Positions 8,852 to 16,409 of a stretch of 47,627 nucleotides of DNA are shown one piece after another. The stretch is from assembly GCA_025356765.1 (NCBI GenBank), contig JANXRO010000205.1, positions 1 through 47,627 on the forward strand, in the 5' to 3' direction. The position numbers and the translations under genes are program-made. Numbering within the stretch: position 1 is the first letter of the stretch; each line of letters starts with the position of its first letter. A model generated the notes under the pieces. The model made no database searches and was not told the DNA's origin. It worked only from the letters and a program-made list of their open reading frames with translations. This stretch comes from Hyphomicrobiales bacterium. Lineage in GTDB: Bacteria > Pseudomonadota > Alphaproteobacteria > Rhizobiales > Aestuariivirgaceae.

Positions 8852-9838
8852 ATGCTCTCGAGTTTAGAACGAACACTTGCTTGTTGGCTTTTGGCAGGTG
8901 CAATTTTGGCAGGATTTTTAGTGCCAGGATTGTCGGAGATTTTTGAACCCTATAAGCTTGAAAGCTTGTTCATTCTCATTGTTATGTCTTTGTTGCCCAT
9001 GGGCCGCATGGATGTCGACGCTGTATTTACCCTCGACTCAAAAGTTTGGAAAATTGTGTTGTGGCAATTGCTGGGATTGCCGGCATTGGTTGTTGCCGCC
9101 GCACATTTAGCGCGGATTGATATGACAATTACCAAGCTGATGGTGATCACGGCATCGGCTGGTTCACTTTTTGCTTCTCCTACCTTTGCTGAGCTGCTTC
9201 AGGTTAACAAACAAAGAGCGCTTCAATGTATGGTTTTATCGACATTCCTGATGCCACTTTCATACTTTGTATTTTTTACGCTCGTTCTTCATACGAAAGT
9301 AAATTTGGATTTCGCAGACTATGTTGATCGATGCCTGACCTTTTTGATCATGCCGCTGGGCTTGTTCTTGGTCTATATGGGTATCTCTACAAGTTTGCCG
9401 CGCAAAATTGCCGATACCATTGAAAGTGTTTCACGGCGTTCCACAATCATTGCACTTGTCATATTTGGCATTGGCGTTGTGGGCCCTGCGCGTGACCTTA
9501 TGCACACCGATTTTAATCACTTTTTGCTTTATCTGGTGATCGTGAATGCCTTGGGCATTGGCATGGCCTATCTGACTATTGTTGTGATGTTTCGCCAAGG
9601 CATCAACGATGCGATGACAGCAAGCATAGTTAGCGGTTTTCGCAACGTAGGTTTGGGCATGGTTTTGCTCACTGGAGTTTCAGGCGTTCACACCGCCCAA
9701 TATGTTGGCGTGTCGCAGATACCGATATTTTTGGCCCCATTGGCGTTGAGTTTGTTGATGCGCAAGCAACGCAACAGTTCATTTGCTCGTGTGAACCAAT
9801 CTCTCGACGAATTGGGTTCAAAACAAATTGCCGCTTAA
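8852..9838 (+). CDS. Ten-helix permease resembling the BASS (bile acid:Na+ symporter) superfamily
   Basis: A 328-residue integral membrane protein with about nine or ten hydrophobic segments. The segment VSGFRNVGLGMVLLTG near residues 263-278 resembles the crossing-helix motif (G..N..La) of BASS transporters, and SAGSLFASPTFAELL would be the matching first crossing region. BASS proteins take up organic anions with Na+. The match is by motif and topology only; a related auxin-efflux-carrier-like fold is the alternative. The gene is monocistronic as far as can be seen, with an ordinary weak ribosome site. The leader carries the 19-bp duplication. Confidence 0.55.
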   Translation: MLSSLERTLACWLLAGAILAGFLVPGLSEIFEPYKLESLFILIVMSLLPMGRMDVDAVFTLDSKVWKIVLWQLLGLPALVVAAAHLARIDMTITKLMVITASAGSLFASPTFAELLQVNKQRALQCMVLSTFLMPLSYFVFFTLVLHTKVNLDFADYVDRCLTFLIMPLGLFLVYMGISTSLPRKIADTIESVSRRSTIIALVIFGIGVVGPARDLMHTDFNHFLLYLVIVNALGIGMAYLTIVVMFRQGINDAMTASIVSGFRNVGLGMVLLTGVSGVHTAQYVGVSQIPIFLAPLALSLLMRKQRNSSFARVNQSLDELGSKQIAA

Positions 9839-9998
9839 CTTTGCGGCGAACTTTGCCGATTTCGACGTTAACCTTCTATTGACTCCAACTTACAACTGCA
9901 AGGTGATCTTGACCCAATTTAACGCCAATTAACAATTGCTTAGGCCGGAGCATGTTAATTTTCAGGCACAGTAAGTGGCGTAAATTGGGGCGGCTATC

Positions 9999-11249
9999 GT
10001 GAGTTTGAGTTTAGACAGTGGTGCGAACGACGCAGATGAACTTGTGCGTGCATTGCGTTTTGCGTCAACTGCGGCAAAGCAGCTTCCCGCTGCTAAAGCG
10101 CTCGATGTTGTGGGTGCTGCACCTTTTGGCACGCAAGCTCAAAAATTGAAAAAAGCTGTCGGTCAAATTTTTTATGGTTTGGCATTTGGCGCAGCGTTTG
10201 TGGCAAGCATGGCTGGCATTTATTATGGCAACCAAGTCTATGGGCCAGAGATGTATGGCCAAAATGGAATGGCACCCGCCGCTGAAGCCCATGCAGCCAA
10301 CAAGAATTATGCAGTTTTCGACCTAAATTTAAATGTTCGTGCACTGCGTGAAGAACAACTGAAACGTATGACGAAGACGCCGGAACTTATCATTCTTGGC
10401 GCCAGCCAATGGCAAGAGGGCCACAAAGAATTATTGAAGGGCATGGACGTTTATAATGCTCATATTCATCGCGATTATTGGGAAGATCCACTTGGCATGG
10501 TGGAGCTTCTTGTGCGTTACAATAAGCTTCCCAAAAAGCTTATAATTGCTATTCGCGATAAGCAGTTTACGCCAGTGGATGCGCGTAAAGACTGGCTTTG
10601 GGAGCCAGGCATTCCGGCATACCGGGCCATGACACAGCGTCTTGGAATTGAAACTGAAAGTTATTGGAAGACAGCGCCCTACCATCGTTTGCAAGCACTC
10701 ATTTCGTTGCCAATGCTATTTGAGAATTTTACACGCTGGTATAATGCCGCTGAACACCCCGGGCCAACCACCGCCACACAATTGGAAAATATGGATTTGA
10801 TCATGCCTGATGGCTCGATCGAATGGTCGAAATTCAAAAGAAATAATGTGTTCACGCCACAACGCACAGCGAATGAAGTTGATGCTTTGGTGAAAGCAAA
10901 TTTAAGCAGCCCCTTGTTGATTGATCCTCAAGGTGTTGCTGCCTACGAAGCGCTGTTTACATTTTTAAAAAAACAAGGCGTTCAGGTCTATCTCACCAAC
11001 CCGCCCTACAATCCGGCTTTCTATGATAGAATTGTGGGAACATCATATGCCGAAGGTGTTGGTCGTGTTGAAGCCCTGACACAAAAGTTTTCAACTGAAT
11101 ATGGATTTCCTATTTTCGGAAATTTCAACCCGCACAAAGTGGGCTGCACATCAGACATGTATATCGACGCAGAACATTCAAGCCCACAATGTTTGCAGAA
11201 GGTGTTTGACCAGTTCCTGGCTCTTGATGGCGTGAGAAAGTCAAGCTGA
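9999..11249 (+). CDS. SGNH/DltD-AlgJ-like membrane-anchored protein of a Dlt-like operon
   Basis: A 416-residue protein starting at GTG 9999 after a GGGGCGG stretch. About 50 polar residues are followed by one membrane helix at about 53-77, so residues from about 80 onward should be periplasmic. Two hallmarks of SGNH-fold proteins are seen: ILGASQWQEG, with nucleophile-like Ser136, and YIDAEHSS near the C-terminus, with Asp390 and His393 in the DxxH arrangement used by DltD, AlgX and AlgJ. These families act with MBOAT proteins in acylating cell-surface polymers. The stop codon overlaps the MBOAT start by one base, so the two proteins are made together. The assignment rests on motifs and context; overall similarity to DltD is low by eye. 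Confidence 0.7.
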   Translation: MSLSLDSGANDADELVRALRFASTAAKQLPAAKALDVVGAAPFGTQAQKLKKAVGQIFYGLAFGAAFVASMAGIYYGNQVYGPEMYGQNGMAPAAEAHAANKNYAVFDLNLNVRALREEQLKRMTKTPELIILGASQWQEGHKELLKGMDVYNAHIHRDYWEDPLGMVELLVRYNKLPKKLIIAIRDKQFTPVDARKDWLWEPGIPAYRAMTQRLGIETESYWKTAPYHRLQALISLPMLFENFTRWYNAAEHPGPTTATQLENMDLIMPDGSIEWSKFKRNNVFTPQRTANEVDALVKANLSSPLLIDPQGVAAYEALFTFLKKQGVQVYLTNPPYNPAFYDRIVGTSYAEGVGRVEALTQKFSTEYGFPIFGNFNPHKVGCTSDMYIDAEHSSPQCLQKVFDQFLALDGVRKSS

Positions 11250-12760
11250 TGTCATTTACTTCATTGCAATTCATTTTTGGATTCGTGCCTGTGGCTTATA
11301 TCGGCTTTGTTCTTGCCCACCGTTTTGGTGGCCCAAAGCAAGCGATCAATTTGTTGGCAACCATTTCATTGGTTTTTTACGCAATGTGGGGCTTGCCTTT
11401 GTTGGCAATCTTGTTGTTGTCCATGATTTTCAATTTTACAATGGGCAACGTGATTGCGAATTTAAGCAGCAATCCAAAGATGGCGAAAAACCTTCTCGCC
11501 GGCGGCGTTATCGCTAATTTAGGCATGCTTGGTTATTTGAAATATAGTAACTTCTTCATTGATGTGGCCAACCAGTTCTCTGGCGGCGGCATTGACCATC
11601 TAAGTATTGTTGCTCCGCTCGGCGTATCATTCTTTACCTTCGTACAGATTGGCTTTTTGATCGATGCGTCAAATGGAAAATTGATGCCGCACAACTTTTC
11701 GCGTTACATTGTTTTCTCGGCATTTTTCCCTTGTGTCACCGCAGGACCGCTGGTGATGCAACGTGAAATGATGGATCAGTTGAGTGATCCGAAATTTCCG
11801 GCCTTGGACATGCGCCGCGTGTTTATCGGCATCACCATGTTTGCCATGGGGCTTTGCAAAAAAGTTCTGCTTGCCGACAGCATTGCACCTTTTGCTGATA
11901 GTGTTTTTGGCGGCGCACAACATGGTTTGGCGATTGATGCTGGCACATCTTGGATTGGTGCTCTGAGCTATACGCTGCAATTGTATTTTGATTTCTCTGG
12001 CTATTCAGACATGGCCATTGGTTTGGGCACAATTTTTGGAATTAAACTTCCACTCAATTTTGACTCGCCACTTAAATCGACAAATATTTCCGAATTTTGG
12101 CGTCGTTGGCATATGACGATGACACGTTTTTTCACCGCATATATTTATTCAGGACTAGCAATGCACGGTATGCGCAGCGGAATGCGCTGGAAGCTCAATC
12201 GATTTGGCCGCTTTTTTCTTGCAGCCGCAGCGCCCTCTATTCTGACGTTCCTGTTTGCAGGAATTTGGCACGGCGCGGGTTGGACGTTCGTTATCTATGG
12301 CCTGATGCATGGCCTTGCCATTGCAATATTTTTGGCTTGGCGTGAATTTTCCGGAATTAAACTTCCGTCGCCTTTGGCGTGGTTGACTACAACTGTTACC
12401 GTGGTTTGTGGTTTGGTGATGTTTCGATCGTCTGACGTGCCGACGGCATTAAAAATGTTTGGCAACATGACTGCCTTGGGCAGTTCGGCCAGCACAGGCC
12501 CAGCACTGACAATTGATAGCGCGCAGGCATTGTCGATGATTGTGGTGATGGGTGCAATAGCGCTGTTGTTGCCAAACACACAACAATTTTTACACCGCGA
12601 ATGGCCAGTGATTGATTCGATGCCAGAGGAGACACCTTTGGCTGCCGGCCTTCTTGCATGGACACCAAAATTAAGTTCCGCACTTTTGACCGCTTTGGTT
12701 TTGACTGCGGGAATTGCTTCAATCGGATCCAGTTCGGGGTTCCTCTATTACAAATTCTAA
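11249..12760 (+). CDS. MBOAT-family acyltransferase (DltB/AlgI-like)
   Basis: A 503-residue polytopic inner-membrane protein. It has both MBOAT signatures: EFWRRWHMTMTRFF (residues 282-295, with His288) and FAGIWHGAGWTFVIYG with the invariant catalytic His341. YFDFSGYSDMAIGLG is another conserved DltB/AlgI segment. Members transfer an acyl group from a cytoplasmic donor (acyl-CoA, acetyl donor, or D-alanyl-DltC) through the membrane to an extracytoplasmic acceptor. Here the neighbours are an amino acid:carrier ligase and a carrier protein, which points to an aminoacyl-carrier donor as in DltB rather than the acetyl donor of AlgI. Its ends are tightly spaced: a 1-base overlap upstream and 15 bases downstream. 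Confidence 0.9.
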   Translation: MSFTSLQFIFGFVPVAYIGFVLAHRFGGPKQAINLLATISLVFYAMWGLPLLAILLLSMIFNFTMGNVIANLSSNPKMAKNLLAGGVIANLGMLGYLKYSNFFIDVANQFSGGGIDHLSIVAPLGVSFFTFVQIGFLIDASNGKLMPHNFSRYIVFSAFFPCVTAGPLVMQREMMDQLSDPKFPALDMRRVFIGITMFAMGLCKKVLLADSIAPFADSVFGGAQHGLAIDAGTSWIGALSYTLQLYFDFSGYSDMAIGLGTIFGIKLPLNFDSPLKSTNISEFWRRWHMTMTRFFTAYIYSGLAMHGMRSGMRWKLNRFGRFFLAAAAPSILTFLFAGIWHGAGWTFVIYGLMHGLAIAIFLAWREFSGIKLPSPLAWLTTTVTVVCGLVMFRSSDVPTALKMFGNMTALGSSASTGPALTIDSAQALSMIVVMGAIALLLPNTQQFLHREWPVIDSMPEETPLAAGLLAWTPKLSSALLTALVLTAGIASIGSSSGFLYYKF

Positions 12761-12775
12761 AAGGGAGAAAAAAAT

Positions 12776-13987
12776 ATGAACACCTATAACCATAATTTCA
12801 GCGAGTTCGTTTTGGATTTGCCACGCGAAGTAGACCGCGAAGTGGCCGGCGACATTGAAAAAGAGTCAGTTTTTGTTTCTCCTTTTATTGAGAGAATTCA
12901 TGTGAGCGAAGATGGCAAAACAGCTCGTGTTGTTGTGCGCCCTGGTGCTGATCTTGATGAAACTAAAGAAAAAACTGAACGTTTCCTGGCTGTGATGGTT
13001 CGCCAGATTACAGGTTTTGAAATTAAGGTTTTCGTTGAAACAAAACGTAAAGATACTGGGCCATATCAGATTGGCGTAAACGACGAACTCGTTAAGCGCG
13101 GCTGGATGCACGATTATGGCAAAGGCCAGGTGGCCTATAGTGGCCCCGTGTTAAAATTGGCCAAGTTGATCAATGACAAAGCTGGCGAACTTTATAAAGA
13201 TGCATTTGCTGCCAAGGAATCGCATTTTCCGGCAATGATTGATGCAGATACGCTGCACAAATGTGGCTATTTCGACTCCCACCCGAATGCCGTGACTTTT
13301 GTTGGCAATGTGATTGAAGACTTTGATGCCATCGAAGAGTTTCGCCGTGCCAATTCTTGCTCTGAAGGCGCATTAATGCCGCAGCAAGATCACATTCACA
13401 TCGACGGAATGTGTCTCAATCCGGCTGCGTGTTTTCCGTGCTATCCAACGTTGACCGGCCAATCTTTTGATGAAGGCCAATGTTTCACTTGGCTGGGCCG
13501 CGTGTTCCGTTACGAATCACGCAACATCAATGGCCTTGATCGCCTTTATGAATTCAACGTGCGTGAATTGGTGTTTGTGGGCGACGAGGATTATGTGCGC
13601 AGCGTGCGTGCCAAGGCTTTGCCGGTTGTTGAACAACTTGCTGCATTCATGGATATTGATTGCCAAGTGCAAACTGCAACGGACCCATTTTTCGCCACGG
13701 TTTCTGCTGCCAAAAAGTTTTGGCAGGCCTCGCAGGAAGTGAAAAATGAAATCAAGATTCCGGCCTTGGGCAATGATGGAAGTGTCAAGCAGCTCGCTTG
13801 TGGCTCGATCAACCTCCACGGCAATTTCTTTGGCAAGCGTTTTGGCTTCACATGCAAGAACGGCGAGCCGGCCCAAACAGGCTGCGTGGGCTTGGGCATT
13901 GAACGCTGGGTACTTGCCGCATTTACACAACACGGTTTTGATGAAAGTCGCTGGCCTGAAGCCGTGCGCAACATAATTTTTGCTTAA
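12776..13987 (+). CDS. Class II aaRS-like amino acid:[carrier protein] ligase
   Basis: A 403-residue paralogue of the seryl-tRNA synthetase core without a tRNA-binding arm. Motif 2 is RVFRYES with Arg245 and Glu247, and motif 3 is GLGIERW with Arg377. Cys219 (in AACFPCYPTL) and Glu264 (in FNVRELVF) are 45 residues apart, the same spacing I recall for Zn ligands Cys131 and Glu176 of the Bradyrhizobium glycine:CP ligase; the third ligand would be one of Cys336, Cys360 or Cys370. Such enzymes form an aminoacyl-AMP and load it onto the phosphopantetheine of a partner carrier. About 80-90 N-terminal residues exceed the roughly 326-residue Bradyrhizobium enzyme. A GGGAG ribosome site precedes the ATG. 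The amino acid is likely small (Gly or Ala) but not determined. Confidence 0.85.
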   Translation: MNTYNHNFSEFVLDLPREVDREVAGDIEKESVFVSPFIERIHVSEDGKTARVVVRPGADLDETKEKTERFLAVMVRQITGFEIKVFVETKRKDTGPYQIGVNDELVKRGWMHDYGKGQVAYSGPVLKLAKLINDKAGELYKDAFAAKESHFPAMIDADTLHKCGYFDSHPNAVTFVGNVIEDFDAIEEFRRANSCSEGALMPQQDHIHIDGMCLNPAACFPCYPTLTGQSFDEGQCFTWLGRVFRYESRNINGLDRLYEFNVRELVFVGDEDYVRSVRAKALPVVEQLAAFMDIDCQVQTATDPFFATVSAAKKFWQASQEVKNEIKIPALGNDGSVKQLACGSINLHGNFFGKRFGFTCKNGEPAQTGCVGLGIERWVLAAFTQHGFDESRWPEAVRNIIFA

Positions 13988-14015
13988 AAATTTTTGATTT
14001 AACAGGAGAGAAAAA

Positions 14016-14279
14016 ATGCAACTTTATAACCTTGTCGGAAAAGTTCTTGATGTTGAGCCTTCACTGCTCAACGATGAATCAAATGCGCAAAACACGCCAA
14101 AATGGGATTCACTGCGCCACATTGAAGTGCTTTTCGCAATTGAAAATGCATTCCATGTGCGCTTCACAATGCCTGAAATTTCTGGCCTTCGGAAGCTTGG
14201 CGACATTCGCAAACTTTTAGCAACGAAGAACGTGATTCTGAACGCTGAAGTTCCAGAAGAAACACGAAAATTCGCTTAA
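14016..14279 (+). CDS. Small acyl/aminoacyl carrier protein, DltC-like in role
   Basis: An 87-residue four-helix carrier protein. Ser32 in WDSLRH is the expected phosphopantetheine attachment site (DSL motif), followed by the helix HIEVLFAIENAF typical of acyl carrier proteins. It has a strong AGGAGAG ribosome site and lies 28 bases after the ligase gene, so it is the obvious partner of that ligase. It lacks the usual high acidity of fatty-acid ACP and has Arg and Lys in its last helix, which favours a specialised carrier. Its pantetheine arm could be added by the Sfp-type transferase at 2287-2997 (inference). Confidence 0.88.
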   Translation: MQLYNLVGKVLDVEPSLLNDESNAQNTPKWDSLRHIEVLFAIENAFHVRFTMPEISGLRKLGDIRKLLATKNVILNAEVPEETRKFA

Positions 14280-14312
14280 CCGAAGTCTGACGAATAGATT
14301 TTCATCAACACA

Positions 14313-16409
14313 ATGCATGGTCACATGAACACAGGTTCTACCATAAAAGTTTTAATCGTCGATGATGATGAGGATGATCTCTATCTCATCACAGACGCTT
14401 TGAAACAGGTTGTGAACAACCGTTACGACATTACAACAGCGTCATCAGCGCTGTTGGCAATGCGGGAATTGTCGCTGAACTCTTTCGATGTCATTTTCAG
14501 CGACTATCGGTTGGGTGCAGTGACGGGCATCGACTTCATCAATGGTGTTCGTAGCGCTGGTATTGATACGCCGATAATCTTGCTGACGGGTATTTCGGAT
14601 CAGTTGGTTGACAACGCTGCATTGAAGGCTGGTTCATCAGATTTCATTTCGAAAACGTCGCTCAATCCTGATGTTTTGGATCGGTCGGTGCGATATTCTT
14701 TGGCCCATGGCAATCGCCAGCGGTTGTTGCAGAGTATTCTGAAAAATACTAAATCTGCCATTGCTGTGATGAACCAAGACGGTTCTGAAAGCTTAGCCAA
14801 TCGACAAATGTCACAATTTGCTCAACTCGCTTTTGGTGATGTTGCTGATAGCAAGCGCAAGCTGATTGAAATTGCGTTTGCCTCAGAGAAACAGGATATA
14901 TTTTTGGGTGAAATGGTGTTGGAGCGCCATGTTACAAAGCTTGCTGATGGAAGTTCCATTCTTACGCTGCATGATGTGACAGACCGGGTAAATGATTTGC
15001 GCGCGCGCGAGCAGGCGGAGGAACGCATTCGCGCAATTGCGGTGAGAGATACATTGACGAACTTGCCCAACCGCATGGCATTTAACAGTGTGATGGACGA
15101 TTGCTTGCAACACGCAAGGGAGAACGGAACCAAACTGGCGGTTTTGTTGTTTGATTTTAACCGATTTAAAGAGGTGAATGATCTTTTTGGCCACGCTGCA
15201 GGCGACCATATTCTTATTCAAGGTGCCAGTCATTTGCGTTCGACATTGGGAGAAGGCGAATTTTGTGCACGCCTTGGTGGCGACGAATTTGTTCTGATTA
15301 AGCAAAATGCTGAACACGATAGCGCATTGGATTTGGCACAACGCATCTCAACAAGCTTGGCCATGACCGTACAATGGGAAGACAAGGTTATTGAAACCAG
15401 CGTAACTGTTGGTGTGGCGCTTTATCCCCAGCACGGCAAGAACCGCCAAGAGTTGCTGGGCAATGCAGATCTTGCGATGTATCGCGGCAAATCTGAAATT
15501 GACCGTTCTATATGCGTGTTTGATGCCAGCATGGATCAACTTATTCGCTATCGCCGTGCGCTGGGGCATGATTTGCGTCATGCTATTCAAGACGATCAAT
15601 TGAGCTTGGCCCTGCAACCGCAATTTATTACTGCATCAGGGCAATTAGCAGGATTTGAAGCTCTGTTACGCTGGCACAGCCCAACCCGTGGCCCTGTTTC
15701 TGCCGCTGAGTTTATTCCAATTGCTGAAGAAAACGGTTTGATCATTGAAATTGATCGATGGGTGTTGCGGCGCGGCTGCAAACTTTTATCTGTCTATGAT
15801 TGGTTGCCGCGCATGGCGGTGAATGTATCAGCAAGAGCAATTTGTCAGCCAACGATTGTGGCTGATATTCGCGCCGCGTTGGTCGATCATGGCATTTCAC
15901 CCAAACGGCTTGAGTTGGAAATTACAGAAACTGCGCTTATTCTAGATTTGAATCGCGCCCTTCATAATTTGCGACAAATTAAAGCACTCGGCATTTCTAT
16001 TGCCATGGATGATTTTGGAATTGGCTATTCATCTTTGTCGTTGCTGAATTCATTCCCGTTTGATCGGATTAAGGTCGACGGATCGTTTATCCAACTTACA
16101 GGCTCTAACGATCGTTCAGACGCAATCTTCAAAGCTGTTGTTGGATTGGGCACTGCTCTCAGCGTTCCAGTTTTAGCTGAAGGTGTTGAGACTGCTTTAC
16201 AGCACCAATTTGCGAAGGCTTCGGGCTGTGATGAACTGCAGGGGTATCATTTTGGACGGCCTGTGCAAGAAGTTCAAATTGCAAAGATGCACGCCGATTT
16301 GGACGGCCAGTTATCGCTTGAGAATATAAAAGCTTGGCAACAGCGGTTGAAATTAACACAATCCACAACTGCACAAAAAGCACCAATGGCGGTTGGACAA
16401 CACGCCTAA
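14313..16409 (+). CDS. Response regulator with PAS-like, GGDEF and EAL domains
   Basis: A 698-residue cytosolic protein. The receiver domain (about 10-130) has Asp64 in FSDYRLG. A PAS-like segment spans about 135-225. The GGDEF domain has an intact active site (GGDEF at 322-326) but no RxxD inhibitory site just upstream. The EAL domain starts with EALLR at 449 and keeps LEITET, DDFGIGYSSL and EGVET. Both the cyclase and the phosphodiesterase halves therefore look catalytically competent. It follows the Dlt-like genes by 33 bases on the same strand and may be cotranscribed, which would link c-di-GMP to that system (inference). ATG 14325 is an alternative start. Its stop overlaps that of the converging hisD-like gene by three bases. 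Confidence 0.9.
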   Translation: MHGHMNTGSTIKVLIVDDDEDDLYLITDALKQVVNNRYDITTASSALLAMRELSLNSFDVIFSDYRLGAVTGIDFINGVRSAGIDTPIILLTGISDQLVDNAALKAGSSDFISKTSLNPDVLDRSVRYSLAHGNRQRLLQSILKNTKSAIAVMNQDGSESLANRQMSQFAQLAFGDVADSKRKLIEIAFASEKQDIFLGEMVLERHVTKLADGSSILTLHDVTDRVNDLRAREQAEERIRAIAVRDTLTNLPNRMAFNSVMDDCLQHARENGTKLAVLLFDFNRFKEVNDLFGHAAGDHILIQGASHLRSTLGEGEFCARLGGDEFVLIKQNAEHDSALDLAQRISTSLAMTVQWEDKVIETSVTVGVALYPQHGKNRQELLGNADLAMYRGKSEIDRSICVFDASMDQLIRYRRALGHDLRHAIQDDQLSLALQPQFITASGQLAGFEALLRWHSPTRGPVSAAEFIPIAEENGLIIEIDRWVLRRGCKLLSVYDWLPRMAVNVSARAICQPTIVADIRAALVDHGISPKRLELEITETALILDLNRALHNLRQIKALGISIAMDDFGIGYSSLSLLNSFPFDRIKVDGSFIQLTGSNDRSDAIFKAVVGLGTALSVPVLAEGVETALQHQFAKASGCDELQGYHFGRPVQEVQIAKMHADLDGQLSLENIKAWQQRLKLTQSTTAQKAPMAVGQHA

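Noticed and set aside
9917..9934. TTAA-N6-TTAA and TTAA-N7-TTGA (9868-9882) upstream of the Dlt-like operon as CtrA control
   Set aside because: One has wrong spacing and the other a mismatch in an AT-rich region. This is not enough to claim CtrA regulation.
12776..13987. A true seryl-tRNA synthetase
   Set aside because: There is no N-terminal tRNA-binding coiled coil, the length is short, and a carrier-protein gene follows directly, all typical of amino acid:CP ligases.
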